Counted from the first letter of the stretch, positions 11,700 through 24,740 are shown. The stretch is 64,000 nt of DNA from Seiridium cupressi (GCA_036674765.1 JARVKI010000012.1:601741-665740); one strand, 5' to 3'. Notes: a model not told the origin generated them from the sequence alone. Program-made: numbers and translations.

Positions 11700-12961
11700 T
11701 GTTTCTCCTTATCTGTACGGGGGATGGACGTGGTCAAGCTGGCATCGAGTCGCGCTGGCACTCGCAGATTGTGACGTAGGGCCCACGGAGCGGCGCGTCG
11801 TCGCTGCTGCTCCTATCGAATTTGCAACCCCTACAGTGCCGGACGAGGATTAGCAATTGTGACGAGCGACTCGGTTCTTGACCGGATGGGAGAAGAGACG
11901 CCAGCGACGAGCAAATTTGCCATGTGGCAGTCGCCGATTAACGGTGCTGGTGCAGGCGCTGGTGCAGGTGCTTGTGCGAAAGTTATATGGAGGGGCTTGG
12001 TCCTCAGCCACGCGGTGGGCGACAAAGGACTCTGGGGAAGTTGGAAAAAAAATTTCAATGCACAGAGCACATACTCGGCCACCTATTCCGTTCCCATTTT
12101 AACACGTACACGGGCGACCCCTCGCCCATTCAAGAGATATGCAAAGCAGCTTTGGTGGTTGTGGGTAAGCAGTCTGGCGTGGTCAAGTCCGAGGGCAATG
12201 GGTGAGGTTGGCGATAAGATCAGGACGGGTAGGATACGCAACTGCAAAGGTGGGATGTGAAGCGCCCATTCAGCGCCAAGCCTCTGTGACTCTCGCGGTT
12301 AGCCTCTCGGCCGCGACAAGGATTCGCAATCGAGGCTCTCACATAGACGCCGCTAGTCCTTTCAGGGCAGTAATCACAGCTTGCTTCTCTGACAGCCCCC
12401 TTACATTGGGGCCGAGAGATTGCAGCAGTCGAAGTCCCTCACGAACATAGTATCTTATAAGACAGAATCATACTCCAGCAGGCTGTAAAAACAATCTACT
12501 GTCTGTTCTGTCCAGATTGGTGCTACTTGTACAAAAGAAGCCATGTACATACAGACCCGTAGCTTCTGTTGCAATTCCCACGACCAAATAGTGGGTGCAC
12601 TCGCTAGTCCTATCTAGGATTTCACTCCGTCATTCGCTAATGCCACGCACGCGGCTCCCCGGATTCTTATTGTCGTCGGTGATATCAATTATCAATGAGC
12701 TGTTGTACTGACTGCAGTCCAGTGGGTCCTCATCCTCCGGTAAACCTGTGCGATCCGTGGCATCATCTTCAGCCTTAAAGCTGTGTACAGACTTGATTCT
12801 GCGGCTACCTCAGGTTCCCCTTTCCAGCTCCTGAGATTGTCTACTGGAACGAGTTTTCTGGCTCAGCTCCTTACCCAGCAGAGTTCCTCGGACAGCGGCA
12901 AACACTCCATGGATTTGGAAAGCACTTCTACGTAACCTGGAGGAACGGCGCAAACGTCAAT
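11700..12961. other. divergent intergenic region between PAN3 and the UBX gene
   Basis: This 1.26-kb stretch between two divergent starts probably holds both promoters. A hexamer-like GCTGGT/GCAGGY repeat lies at about 11945-11974. The open frames here show no family signal. Confidence 0.6.
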
Positions 12962-14587
12962 ATGTCAGACGAGGCAGGGGTTGACATCAGCCAGCTATCG
13001 GCTGAGCAACAAGCTGCTCTCGAGCAGTATACAGCAGTAACTGCGCAAGAGATCAAGGATGCAGTCCCACTGCTAGAGAGGTCGCAATGGAATGTACAAG
13101 TAAGTGGCTATCTCTGCCTAGGCCCTCCCCCTTGAGTTACCACATATTGATCGAGTTTCCAGATAGCTATCGCCAAGTTCTTCGACGGTGAAGGGCCAGA
13201 TCCCGTAGCGGAAGCGATCGCAGCTCAAAATGCTATACCACCTCCCACCGCCGCACGACATGAGAACCTCCAAGAATCGCTTTTTGCGAGCTCGTCCCCG
13301 TTCGGCCAGCCTCACCATCGAAACCGCCCGAACCCGGCACCTAGAGTCGTACCGGCGCCCCTGACAACCCACAACCCTCCCCTCCTCCTCTCAATCCTGT
13401 TCGGCCCCTTTAACTTCGGATACCGCGCCGTGTCGACGCTCTTTCGAACTTTCATCTACATCCTCTCTTTCCTCCCGCCGCCGATCCGGCCCCGCGCGAT
13501 TACGACGAGTGTGACCTCGGGCTGGAAGGGCACAGCGGGTCGACGGATGCTCTTACCGAGAGATACAGCGGCACGGTTCAAGCGCGAGTTCGAGGAGGAA
13601 TACGGACCGGAGACGGGCCTCCCTTTTGTCGAGACCGGATTTGCGCAGGCTCTCGATGCCGCCAAGAAAGATCTCAAGTTCCTGCTCCTAGTGCTCATGT
13701 CCCCCGAGCACGATGACACCGAGTCTTTCACGCGGGAAACACTCCTGTCCGCTGAGGTGAAGTCGTTTATCAATGAACCGAGCAATAACATCATTCTCTG
13801 GGGTGGTAATGTGCTGGACTCGGAGGCGTACCAGGTGGCTCAAGAATACAACGCAACCAAATTCCCTTTCTCGTGCCTGATCTGCCTAACGCCCAAAGAG
13901 GGAAGCACAAGGATGAGCATAGTGAAACGTCTTGTGGGCCCTGTTTCAAGCTCAACTTACTTGGCCGAGATCCAGACGGCAATCAACAAGTACAGTCCGG
14001 ATCTGGTGGTAGCGAGGGCAGAGCGCACAGAGCAGGAAGCGGCACGGAATATGCGCGCGGAACAGGACAGCGCCTACGAGCGCAGTCTGGCCCGTGATCG
14101 GGAACGAGCACGGCAAAAGAAAGAGGCCGAGGCGGCGGCTCGGGATGCTGAGAAACGTGCTCTCGAGGAAGCGGCCACAGCAGAGCGGAGAGCCCAGCAG
14201 AAAGAGCAATGGCGCAGATGGCGCACGACGAAAATTGCCCCCGAACCGGATGCTAGTGTCAAGGATGTTGTTCGCTTGGCGCTCAAGATGCCCGAGGAAT
14301 CCGGCGCGGGCAGGATTGTAAGGAGGTTCGCCTCTTCTACTACAATAGAAGAGCTGTATGCTTTTGTGGAATGCTACGATATACTTGAGAGTGACGAAGA
14401 GGTGGATGAGGACCGAGAAGAGCCAGAAGGATACAAGCACGAATATGCGTTCCGTATTGCAGGACTGATGCCTAGAGTTGTATATGAACCTAATGATGTG
14501 GCTACGTTAGGAGACAAGATCGGCAAGAGTGGAAACTTGATCGTCGAGGGCACTGCGGATGAGGACGAGGACGATGACGAGCAGTAG
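12962..14587 (+). CDS. ubx2: UBX-domain ER membrane protein (Ubx2/FAF2 type)
   Basis: Proteins of this type sit in the ER membrane, bind ubiquitinated substrates and recruit the Cdc48/p97 ATPase during ER-associated degradation. Exons 12962-13099 and 13163-14587 (63-bp intron, GTAAGT...CAG) give 520 aa. A UBA-like helical region is at residues 5-55 (LSAEQQAALEQYTAVT, WNVQIAIAKFFD). A hydrophobic hairpin at about 118-154 (LLLSILFGPFNFGYRAV, TFIYILSFLPPP) matches the monotopic anchor of FAF2. A UAS thioredoxin-like domain follows at about 200-320 (FVETGFAQALDAAKKDLKFL). A charged coiled coil spans about 329-398, a UBX domain about 400-505, and an acidic tail ends the protein. The domain order is that of the UBXD8/Ubx2 family. 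Assignment to yeast Ubx2 rather than a sister fungal family is by architecture only. Confidence 0.9.
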
Positions 14588-15237
14588 ATGTATAATTTAT
14601 AGACCAGATGATTTGATTACGGTGGTTGTTATCCAGCTAAGGAGGAGGCAATGCTATATCAAGATATCTCTTGCCTCACAAGGGCGCCGTCTCTGTTGAT
14701 GAACTCAATTGAGTTTCTATAGATGATTGGCATGCCCCTGACGCCTAGTTTCCGGCTCCTGCATGGAGCTACGTCTATCGTATAGCCAAGTGCATGCCAT
14801 TACATGCACAATCAAGGCAGTCGCCTATACAGAAGCTTTCCATTATTATACACTTTACACATTACAAGCCCCTAACCAAGTCAGATTTGTATCATTCTGG
14901 GCATATTCATCTTCATAGTGTATAAGACCGGTTTGAAACAAAGGCGTAGCGGCGCTGAGATCAGTGTGCAAACCCCATAGTACTGGGATCACCCAAAGCT
15001 GTATTGAGGATGAGCATAAGAACAAATCAAGCTAAACACTGGGTGCGTTTACCTATTGCGACTTCCTATGCAGAATCCTACTGCACATGGTTCCCAGCGC
15101 TACTCAAGGCATCGTTTCCGCCTAAAACGCCATGAGATGTCCCAACCCGAAATGCCTAGACGCACAGTTCTGGCGAGCCCTTCACCTGAGGCTTTCATAT
15201 TTTGAACTTTGCTTTGGTTCAGCCGACCATGTAGTCC
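14588..15237. other. convergent 3' intergenic region
   Basis: This 650-bp stretch lies between the 3' ends of the UBX gene and SF3A1. It is moderately AT-rich and has no coding signal. Confidence 0.6.
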
Positions 15238-16926
15238 TCATCCTTGTTGGTTTTGTTGTGCAAATTTCTGGTGAATCGCGCGGATCTGGTCTGATACATT
15301 TGTGCTCTGCATCTGCGCCGTATGAGGAGGGTTACGAGGGTCGGGGACCCCGTCGTAGCTGTTCAAGGCAGCCCTCTTCCTCCGTGCTTGCTCCTCTTCT
15401 GTGATGGGCTGTCCTGTTACGCTGTCGAAGAGGTCACTCCGTTGACTGGCAAGCCTCTTGAGGTTATTGACCGCATCTGCCTGCACCAAGTTGGAGGTGG
15501 CATATCTTGCCTCGTGCTTGGCCTTCTGGTCCTTCCAGCGCGGATCTAGCAACTCAATGCGCATGTGCTCTTCGAGCTCGTTGAGCGCGATCTGTTGGTT
15601 ACAGTTAGGACACACTGCTATTTGTGCAGATTGTCTGCTCGCCGCGCGGGCTGCAGCTCGCGGCACGTAATTCTCTCTAATCTTCATGGGCGCGGTGCCA
15701 CCTTTGGCGTCGGCCTGTGCCTGTTGTAAACGAGCACGTGATTCCTCTCTTTCCCGTATCCTTGCTGCTTCGTCGTCGTCTTGGTAGCCATTCGGCCGCG
15801 GTGGCGGCGCCATTTGGTAAGCAGATTGAGATCCGGGAATCTGCTGTGCCTGATGCGACTGCACACCTGCCATGGGCTGAGCAGGGTATGCGGAAGGATG
15901 GTGAGGAATGTTGTAGCTTGGCTGGGCAGGAGCGGCATAGTTGGTATATGAACTGTCTTCTTCCGAAGGGAACCCTTCCTCAATGCGAAGGTTGGCACTG
16001 ACTGACACCCGGCCCTTCTGCTCGAGCGAAGCGTATTGTAAGTCGTTGAGGGACGTCGGGGGCGGCAGGTTTGCTTGGTCGTCGGCATCAGTGAAAACGA
16101 CGGTCTCAACAACAACGAAATCATGCCAATCAATTTGCGCATACGATTCCCGTTCCTTCTCGGCGTCTTCTTCTTTCTTCTGTTTCTCGTCTTCCTGGTA
16201 TTTGAGCCACTCTGCTCGTTGCCGAGCCCGAGCCAGCACATGAAACTTGTCGTCAATATTACGCTGCAACTCAGCAACACGCTCCTGCTGCTGCCGGCCG
16301 CCTTCTCCGTCGATACCGCTGGCGCGTAAGAGCATTGAGTACTGATCTATCAGGTGTTGAAAGAAGTTGTGCAGACTGTGGTTAGGCCGCAGGAAGTCAA
16401 ACTGGTAATTGCCAGTCTCCCTCTGAGACAAGGCCGTCATAAACTGTCGCCCATTCTTTGCGACGAACAGCGCAGTCAACTTCACCACCTCGAGATCCTG
16501 AGCACTGATATTGGGCATGCGCGCCGAGAACTTGAAGTCCGGAGGCTGGGGAGGGCCAACGGGTTTCTCTACCACAGGCACAACCTCGTTTGCGCGACCG
16601 GCCGAGACAGCATTGCCCCGGCCTTCCTTGATCTCACTGAGCCGCCATAGGTAGTAGGAGTTGTAGGGATCGGCGGTGCTCAGGAAGCTGAACTTTGGGT
16701 TGCTTCGCTCCTTCTCGCGGATGCGGTCTTCGAATACAATGCCATTACGCGCGACGAAGCCGGCCGTCTTCTCGAGAATAGCTGGATGGCGTGTTAGCAC
16801 TCTCCAATATTTGGATATGAAATCGTTGGTCATACTTCTGAATTCCTTTGGAGGGAGGACGACGCCTTGGGGGGGTTTGATGTCTTCTAGGACGACAGCT
16901 GCATCACCATTAGTCGTGGCGGCCAT
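15238..16926 (-). CDS. sf3a1: splicing factor 3A subunit 1 (Prp21/SF3A1)
   Basis: SF3A1 is part of the SF3a complex of the U2 snRNP, required for pre-spliceosome assembly at the branch point. The single-exon frame gives 562 aa from the ATG at 16926 (MAATTNGD). The frame stays open upstream to 17052, but those 42 residues look like 5' UTR. Two SURP/SWAP modules are visible: about residues 30-103 (YWRVLTRHPAILEKTAGFVA, NPKFSFL) and 142-201 (VVKLTALFVAKNGRQFMTAL, YQFDFLRPNHSLHNFF). The PRP21-like region follows, with a charged coiled coil (KQKKEEDAEKERE). A zinc-ribbon-like CPNC motif leads into the conserved HMRIELLDPRWKDQKAKHEA block and the GxPITEEEQ stretch. There is no C-terminal ubiquitin-like domain; the protein ends in a short Q-rich tail, unlike human SF3A1. 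Confidence 0.93.
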   Translation of the reverse strand: MAATTNGDAAVVLEDIKPPQGVVLPPKEFRSMTNDFISKYWRVLTRHPAILEKTAGFVARNGIVFEDRIREKERSNPKFSFLSTADPYNSYYLWRLSEIKEGRGNAVSAGRANEVVPVVEKPVGPPQPPDFKFSARMPNISAQDLEVVKLTALFVAKNGRQFMTALSQRETGNYQFDFLRPNHSLHNFFQHLIDQYSMLLRASGIDGEGGRQQQERVAELQRNIDDKFHVLARARQRAEWLKYQEDEKQKKEEDAEKERESYAQIDWHDFVVVETVVFTDADDQANLPPPTSLNDLQYASLEQKGRVSVSANLRIEEGFPSEEDSSYTNYAAPAQPSYNIPHHPSAYPAQPMAGVQSHQAQQIPGSQSAYQMAPPPRPNGYQDDDEAARIREREESRARLQQAQADAKGGTAPMKIRENYVPRAAARAASRQSAQIAVCPNCNQQIALNELEEHMRIELLDPRWKDQKAKHEARYATSNLVQADAVNNLKRLASQRSDLFDSVTGQPITEEEQARRKRAALNSYDGVPDPRNPPHTAQMQSTNVSDQIRAIHQKFAQQNQQG

Positions 16927-18265
16927 CTTGGCTTTGGTATCGAAACCCTCCTTCAAGTGATGATGCTGCGGCAATGCGAAGCGTTTGAGCGCAAGGCAGG
17001 GCAGATGAGTTAATGGATCGCGACACGGCGTTTGGCATGCAGCTGCCTCCAAGCTATGGCGAATTTTCCGAAAGCAGCGGTACGTACCGACAGGACGGCT
17101 TATTGTTGATCCGGCATCGAGTGCAGTGCATCCACCTATTTAATAAGACAGTCGCAAGAGCTTACAGTGTGTAACTTTGCTATAGCTCTCCACTAAAGGT
17201 GTCCGAAAATACTGGAAAATACGACAGAGCAAAGGCAAACCGGGGACTCGGATGGACCTGCAGCCTGGAACAGTACATCAGTTAGTGTGTAGTATTAGAG
17301 CCAAGCTAAATTACTAACTGGTTACCCTCCCTTTCTCGTATTTGCCTAAACCCTGCACGAATTGCACTCGACCGGATTGCTGGATTCACCATTCAGCTTG
17401 CTTGAATTCGGCGTTAGTGGTGATAGCATACGAGAACAGTGGCCGCAAAACAAATAGGGGCTTGCAGGCATATTCAGGAGCTAGTTCGGCTTGAGAGCTT
17501 TCACGGTGCAACATTGCGCTGGTTTAACATGACTTTTTTCAGACGGTCGTGGCATCCCATGGTAAAGACGCAGCAGATACTTGAACCGCAATCCGGGGTT
17601 GTATCAATCTAATCTAATGCTACTACCTGTTGCCGCTATAGTGTTACGTTATGGCCATAGCTGAAGGATCTGCACAAGCAAGAAGATGTGCTTCAAAGAT
17701 CGATCTATCCTGTTCGACGTGCGTACAGATGCTGAGGGACACATTAATTTTGGTATGCGGTCTTACGCCAACCCCCGTTTGGACGCGTTGGCCTGCAACC
17801 AAAGAGCTGAGCAACCCCCCCCTGTCCGACCTTAACGCGCCCGCAATTTTGGACTCTCGGATGAGGCCACATGTTGAAAGCTGCGGCGCTAGACGTAAGT
17901 TCATGATTCTGGCCGCCCCTGACGGAGCTTCGAACTCAGAATCCCTTTCCAACTCTAATCGCCAACTGCGACCAAAGGGACCATTCTGTCCAGTTCCTCG
18001 AAGCATCCTTCTTCTGCTCGGGGTTCCTCTTTTATGATTTCCTTGTAATAACCGATTCTTCTTCTCGACTCTCGTTTGCAACTTTGACCTTTCCTTCCCA
18101 TCGGGCCTATTTATCTGCGATTCCGAGGGTAGCACCAAGCTCCCGACTCAGCTCGGGACCTTGACTGGACGAAAAGTCGTTGACTGAAGCCACCCAAGCA
18201 ATTGGCACCCGCACGTCTCGCAATCCATCGCATCCAACAGTCTTGTTTTGCACAACCACCTTGAC
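16927..18265. other. divergent promoter region SF3A1/PMT1
   Basis: This 1.3-kb stretch lies between divergent starts. It is CT-rich just upstream of PMT1 (about 18000-18110). The frame at 17651-18037 has no motif and is probably non-coding. Confidence 0.6.
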
Positions 18266-21200
18266 ATGGCGAAAGCCGTAGCAACGAAGCCCAAGGGCGC
18301 TTCGTTCACGCCCGTGCCGCAATCGACCCAGGGGCCCGTAGTCAAGAAGAGCGATGACTACGCCTCCGACGGCGTCGAAGACAACGATGTCTTCCTGCTG
18401 CCCATATCTGACTACCAAGTCATGTTCGTCGTGACCATTCTGGGAGCTCTGGTTCGCCTCTTCCGCATTTACCAGCCCACCAGTGTCGTCTTCGATGAGG
18501 TGCAGTAAGTACTTGTGGCAGACCATACGCAGCAGCTCAGGAGAAGATGGCTAATATGACTGGATCTGCAGTTTCGGTGGTTTCGCTTCCAAGTATATCA
18601 AGGGCCGCTTCTTCATGGACGTCCACCCGCCGCTCGCCAAGATGCTCATTGCCCTCGTCGGTTGGCTCGCCGGTTTCGACGGTGAATTCGATTTCAAGGA
18701 TATCGGCAAAGACTACCTCGAACCAGGCGTCCCGTATGTCGCCATGAGACTGTTCCCTGCCGTTTGCGGTATCCTGTTGGTCCCTACCATGTTCTTGACT
18801 CTCAAGGCTGTGGGATGTCGGACCGCAACTGCTGCTCTTGGTGCATCTCTGATCATCTTCGAGAATGGTCTTCTTACCCAAGCCCGTCTGATCCTCCTCG
18901 ACTCGCCCCTTGTTCTTGCCACCGCTTTTACTGCCCTTGCCTTTACCTCGTTCACCAACCAGCAAGAACAGGGCCCTACCAAGGCATTTCAGGCGAGTTG
19001 GTGGTTCTGGTTGATCATGACTGGCCTAGGGCTGGGCGTCACCTTCAGCATCAAGTGGGTGGGCCTCTTCACCATTGCCTGGGTCGGGTCCTTGACTCTA
19101 GTTCAGCTCTGGGTCCTCATCGGCGACACTAAGACGGTCACAATGCGCATCCTTGCGAAGCACTTCTTGGCTCGTGTCTTCTGCTTGATCATCATCCCTG
19201 CCACGTTCTATATGTCCATGTTCGCCATTCACTTCCTTTGCCTGGTCAACCCTGGCGATGGAGATGGTTTCATGAGCTCTGAATTCCAGGCTTCCCTGAA
19301 CAACAAGGGTATGCAGGATGTTCCCGTCGATGTCGCCTTTGGAAGCAGACTTAGTCTCAGGCACGTCAACACTCAAGGTGGCTACCTACACTCTCACCCA
19401 CTCATGTACCCTGGTGGCAGCCAGCAGCAGCAAATTACTCTGTACCCTCACAAGGACGACAACAATGTCTGGCTCATTGAGAACCAGACCCAGCCCCTGG
19501 ATATCAATGGCGAGCCCATCAACGGCACAGCTGCGTGGGATAACGTCAAGAACATAACCGAGAATTACATCAAGGACGGTGATGTCATTCGCTTGTACCA
19601 CATCTCTACCCACAGGCGCCTTCACTCTCACGACGTACGACCTCCGGTTACTGAGGCCGACTGGCAAAATGAGGTTTCCGCCTATGGTTATGAAGGATTC
19701 CCTGGCGACGCTAACGACTTGTTCCGCGTCGAGATTGTTAAGAAGCAGTCAATCGGGGATTTGGCTAAGGAGCGTCTCCGAACCATCCAGACCAAGTTCA
19801 GACTCGTTCATATCATGACCGGTTGTGTTCTTTTCTCGCACAAGGTCAAGCTCCCTGATTGGGCCTCTGAGCAGCAGGAAGTCACCTGCGCAAAGGGTGG
19901 TACGCTGCCTAACAGCGTTTGGTACGTTGAATACAACGAGCATCCCTCGCTTGGTGAGGATGCTGAAAAGGCAAACTACGTCCGCCCCGGTTTCCTGGCC
20001 AAGTTCTGGGAGCTTCAGCAGGTCATGTGGCGAACTAACGCCGGCCTTGTCGAGTCTCACGCATGGGACTCACGTCCTGAATCATGGCCTATCATGCGTC
20101 GTGGTATCAACTTCTGGGGCAAGGATAATCGCCAGATCTACTTGATCGGTAACCCGGTCGTTTGGTATTCTTCCACCGCTGCTGTTGTCATCTATGTGCT
20201 ATTCAAGGGCCTCGCCGTTTTGCGGTGGCAGCGCAGCTACCGGGACTACGATGATGCCACCTTCAAGCGTTTCGACTATGAGATTGGTACTTCGGTTCTT
20301 GGCTGGGCTCTGCACTACTTCCCTTTCTACCTCATGCAGCGTCAGCTCTTCTTGCATCACTACTTCCCGGCGCTCTACTTTGCGGTGATGGCATTCTGCC
20401 AGGTGTACGACTTTGCTACCGCCCGATTCCCCCTGCCTGGCATCCGCAGCAACCCAATCGTTAACAAGGCTGGCGCAGTTGCCCTCTTGGCACTGTCTGC
20501 TGTTGTATTCTCCCTACTTTCACCATTGGCATACGGAAACGCCTGGACCAAGGCCGAGTGTAGCCGAGTCAAGGTGCTCGACACTTGGGATTGGGATTGC
20601 AACACTTTCCTCGAAAGCGTAAGTGTCCCTCCCCAGGGTGTACCATCTAGAGGAAGAGGGTGAATGGTCTGCCCCCAACCCCCAAGCCGCAGCGCGGAGG
20701 AAGAGTGGGACAGTCGAAAATACACGCATATACAAACAGCGAGTTTGGAACAATTAGATGGTAGACTAATTCATTCATCTTAGTATGCCGCCTACGACAA
20801 AATCACTCAGAGCAACGCCAAAATCGCGCAAACTTCTCAGCCTGCCGTAGAGAACAAGGCCGTGCCGCCTCCAGCTCAGCAGCAGGCGCAGCAACCGATC
20901 GAAAATGCCCCAAACGAGGGGGAGGGCGCCGCGGGAATCTCCGGGGCGCCCCAACTCGAGCCCCAGGGTCAGAAGGTCATCGGGAAGGAGGAGCGCGTCG
21001 AATACCGCGACCAGGACGGCAACTTGCTGAACGAAGAGCAGGTGAAGGCGCTCGAAGGGAAAGTAGAGTTCAAAACGCGTTACGAAACAAGGACGCGCGT
21101 CGTCGACGCCAACGGGAACGAGGTCCCCGGCGCCGAGATACCCGTGGCCCCTCCTCACCCTGACGTCGAGGGCGCCGATTCCAGCACCAAGCAGAAGGCT

Positions 21201-21323
21201 CCCGAAGCGCCCGTCGCGGATGTTGAGCAACAGAAAGTGGTCAAGTCCAAGGACGGTGAGAAAGAAAAGGAGGCCGAGAAGCCCAAGCCTGCTAGTGAGG
21301 GAAATGAGGCTACTGCTCAGTAA
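18266..21323 (+). CDS. pmt1: protein O-mannosyltransferase, Pmt1 subfamily
   Basis: The enzyme transfers mannose from dolichyl-phosphate mannose to Ser/Thr of secretory proteins in the ER lumen, normally as a heterodimer with a Pmt2-type partner. Exons 18266-18504, 18572-20618 and 20784-21323 (introns 67 and 165 bp) give 941 aa. The catalytic luminal loop has the Asp-Glu pair at residues 77-78 in FDEVHFGGFASKYIKGRFFM, followed by MDVHPPLAKML. Several membrane helices frame a luminal MIR domain at about 326-506 (LRHVNTQGGYLHSHPLMYPG, RRLHSHDVRPPVTEADWQNE, GCVLFSHKVKLPDWA). The C-terminal membrane block has LGWALHYFPFYLMQRQLFLH. MIR wording and loop motifs fit Pmt1 better than Pmt2 or Pmt4. The last exon adds about 180 charged, disordered residues (KEERVEYRDQDGNLLNEEQV) beyond the yeast length. 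Confidence 0.95.
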
Positions 21324-24150
21324 ATGGAAACTGAACCTTCCATAGCTCGGAGTTTTTTCTTTCTTTCTCTCTTTTGCCATATGGCTTGCGCATCAGAGGC
21401 GGTATGGCGTTCATGTATACCAGAGCTACATCTACACTTAAATCACAGCGTAATGAGGATCATGGGAAAAGGGTCAGGCGAAGAGCGGATCAGGAATGAA
21501 TGAAAAGGAATGGCTACAGGGCATCTACACTGTAGTTTTCAACGTAGCTACACGCTATTTTTCTTTAATCTATGATTTCAGCCCATAGTAGATTTGTATC
21601 TAGCATGCTTCATAGGAAAAGCATGAACTCTATTTGTATGTGTGAAAGGTGGGTCGCGGCTCAATTTCTCTTGGTAAAGAACACGCTCAATTCATCACAC
21701 AACTGAGTAGTCCAACACACATGGGCCATGAAGACAGGCAAGTGGATGGAAGCGATGACTAGCTATGTGTATGCTTCGAGATTGGCTCGATTCAACATGA
21801 GCGGTTGTCATGCACTCGAATACCTCTGAACACTGTGGTTAAAAGGGAGAAGCTTTATTAATACTTTTGCGAGGTAAGAACATTTACTGGCTGGTGTATG
21901 GATTCAACGTAATTCGACCTGAAAGCCACCACTCTGTATGATGACATTGATATAGAGCGCACACGGTGGACCACTCTGGACGAGTCAGACCCGGTGTCTC
22001 GTCATAATTTATATACGGCTCGTGTAGTTTATATCCATGTACGATATACGGGCCATTGACCAATATAGCTTCATGCACTCACTCCCTTGCACCGTTTGAC
22101 ATGCAACTGACAATTGTACGGCTCTAGAAGTGTTCCTGGCAGGAAAGATACATATAGAATTACTGCTCCACGTTGTAATAGATGAAGGGGCACTTTTATT
22201 TGTTCTTAGTCACCAGTAACTCCAAGTGGGGATATAATGTTTCCATCTCGTAGCGTTAATGGTCTCCAATTTGACATCTTTTTGATTAGTCCTCACATGC
22301 ATACTGGTGATAACACTAAATCATTCTTTCGGTAGATGGCTACTAACGAATTGTTGCCGGACAGAATGGACTACTTAGCATGTCCACCCAAAAAGAACCC
22401 CAGAGACTAGCATTACAAGACTTTACTGTATTTGGTTTTAAAGTACCACGTCAAATTGTATTATACATGCCCACCACCTAGATATTATTTTGGGTATGTT
22501 GAATTTGATCTCTGTATTTAAGGGCCTTGTATCTCTCTAAACCATTATAGTCGATAAGAAGGCTTAGTCCTAGGAGGGGAATTACCGAGTTGGTGAATAG
22601 GGCTACTTACACCTAAGCGAGGTCTCAGGGTCAATTCTAAAAAGCTAGGACAAGTCGTCAACGGTTTGTTGTTGCCTGCATAAGAAACAAACACCTGTAA
22701 CCGCAAAGCTCTTGAGTATGAAGAATGAGGGAGGACACGCGATCGCAAATCGTTGAAGCATGGTGGTTAACAGGTGGTAAGCGTGGAACCTTCAATGAAA
22801 AACATCTCACTATATCTGACGCTGCGGTAAGGTCATATTTTCTGGTGCAGAAACTGGACTGCCGATTGGCAAGTACATCTTTCATTACCAACTCCGTCAT
22901 CAATGTTGCATTGGGAAATCTCCGCCAAATAACGCAAACACACTCGTCATGGTTAGTTCTAATAATTATCATTATTGATATACCCATCATCCATAGGCTG
23001 TGTTTATATCATTCAAGTATACAATTGGATGGTAGCACGGATCATGCATCTGACCCACCACATTGCGGCACGATGTAGGGCTGTCCTTGGAATTATGTGG
23101 TATTGAGTGGTTGACAACCAGTGTATGTCCATGCCGGAGTAAAGTGGAAGACTTTGGCCGCTTGGATGGTAAAATTCCGAGTCACAAGCTGCAGTTGCTC
23201 CAGGAGGAGATTCACGAACACCATTAATTTCATGCTACATGTAATGACGAAGGTAGCTTACTTTTTTTTCGAAGGGAATTGTGAGTTATGTAAGACATAG
23301 TGCTAAGTGTTGGCGATGCCTCCTCTTCTCTTTTTTCTCTTTCTTTCTTTCTTTTCTTCTATCTTTTTCTTTGTTCGCGACAACTTAACCGTTCGACGTT
23401 GTACCGTATAAGAGAGAGCATTGATAGAGACGCAGTGAGTGAGAATGCTTAACAGATTTCTTACCTTCATTCATAGATTCACCTGTGCTCTCCTGTATTG
23501 CAAACGTTATATACCTCAAGTTCTTTCTTGATCATGACATGTTTCTTCCAAGATCAATAAAATCAGTGAAACATTCTGTATTTTGCCGCCAAACTAAAGA
23601 CGCCACGCTGAGTGCTCTGTCTGTGCCTGAAGTCGGTTCTTTACGCGACATTCTAGCCTAGAGAGATGAAACCTTATGCTTGGAACAGCCGGAGCGATGA
23701 GCCTTTCTACCAAACATCGCACTGTGCAGTCATTAGTTGGAGTGTCATGACAGGATGGGAATCATTAAGTGCCCCTGTTCTAGAGAAGTTCCAGGTGCAC
23801 GGCTCAGGCAATCTCGCACTAGCGCCTGCCATTTCCGCTACGTTGGACACCTGGTGAAAATGTCATTGCGTCATAGCGACAGATGCTCCAAGACCTTGGA
23901 AATGTGGCGCTAAACCTTTAATTCACGAGGGTCTCAAATTTGAGCAATCTGCCGGCTTCATTCTTTAGGAAGCACCTGTCTCCCTTCTCCATCTTCCCGG
24001 GCATTCCAGACACGCGTGTACTTCAAACGACACAAGCCCGTTGACTTCGAGCACCCTGCGCGATATTTCGTCCAGAGTCAGACACTCGACCCTGCCCGGC
24101 AGCACATTGGCAAGACCCGCACCGCAAGGCACAAGACAGCAACAGTCAAG
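21324..24150. other. 2.8-kb gene-free region
   Basis: It holds the PMT1 3' UTR, AT-rich sequence and a TTTC-type pyrimidine tract at about 23325-23370. No open frame shows a family match or a coherent exon chain. The right end is probably the promoter of the MARVEL-like gene. Confidence 0.55.
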
Positions 24151-24740
24151 ATGGGGCTATTTGGCATGGCCCTGAGCTATCTGCTCTTCTCAGTACTTCA
24201 CTTTTTCCAGTTTGTCATGGGATTGGTTGTCATTGGTCTCTACGGTGTGGACCTCGACAATGCGCGCAAAGCTGGTAAATATACCGATGGCAAATGGGTA
24301 AGATTATTATCCTTATTACCATGCAGTTTTGGGTGCAGTCATGCATATTGGATTTGAACTTTCACTAATAGAGCGAGCAGGTGTATGCCGTCGTCGTCGG
24401 AGCGCTCTCGTCATTGACGGCCCTCCTCTACTTCATTCCATTTATCCTACGCTTCGCCGTGGTCCCAGCTTGGAGCTTGATCATCTTCATTCTCTGGTGC
24501 GCCGTCTTTGGGATCTTTGGCAAGATGTACATCCACGAAAACCCCGAGGGCAACGCCGGAATTACCAGAATGAAAAACGCTGTCTGGGTCGATCTTACAA
24601 ACTTGATCCTCTGGCTCCTTGGGACCATTGCAATGGCTGCATACTGGTGGGCGCACAAGGAGCGACACAGCCGTTTCACTGGACGCGCAGAGCTTGGACG
24701 CAATGCTTCAACGCGATCATCACCTGCCTGGAGAAAGTAG
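24151..24740 (+). CDS. MARVEL-like four-helix membrane protein
   Basis: Exons 24151-24297 and 24381-24740 (83-bp intron, GTAAGA...CAG) give 168 aa. Four hydrophobic segments are visible: about residues 4-33 (LSYLLFSVLHFFQFVMGLVV), 49-72 (VYAVVVGALSSLTALLYFIP), 75-97 (LRFAVVPAWSLIIFILWCAV) and 120-140 (LTNLILWLLGTIAMAAYWWA). Size, short loops and a basic cytosolic tail fit the fungal MARVEL-domain family of plasma-membrane or vesicle proteins. The specific role is unknown. The start has an AAGATGG context. Confidence 0.85.
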
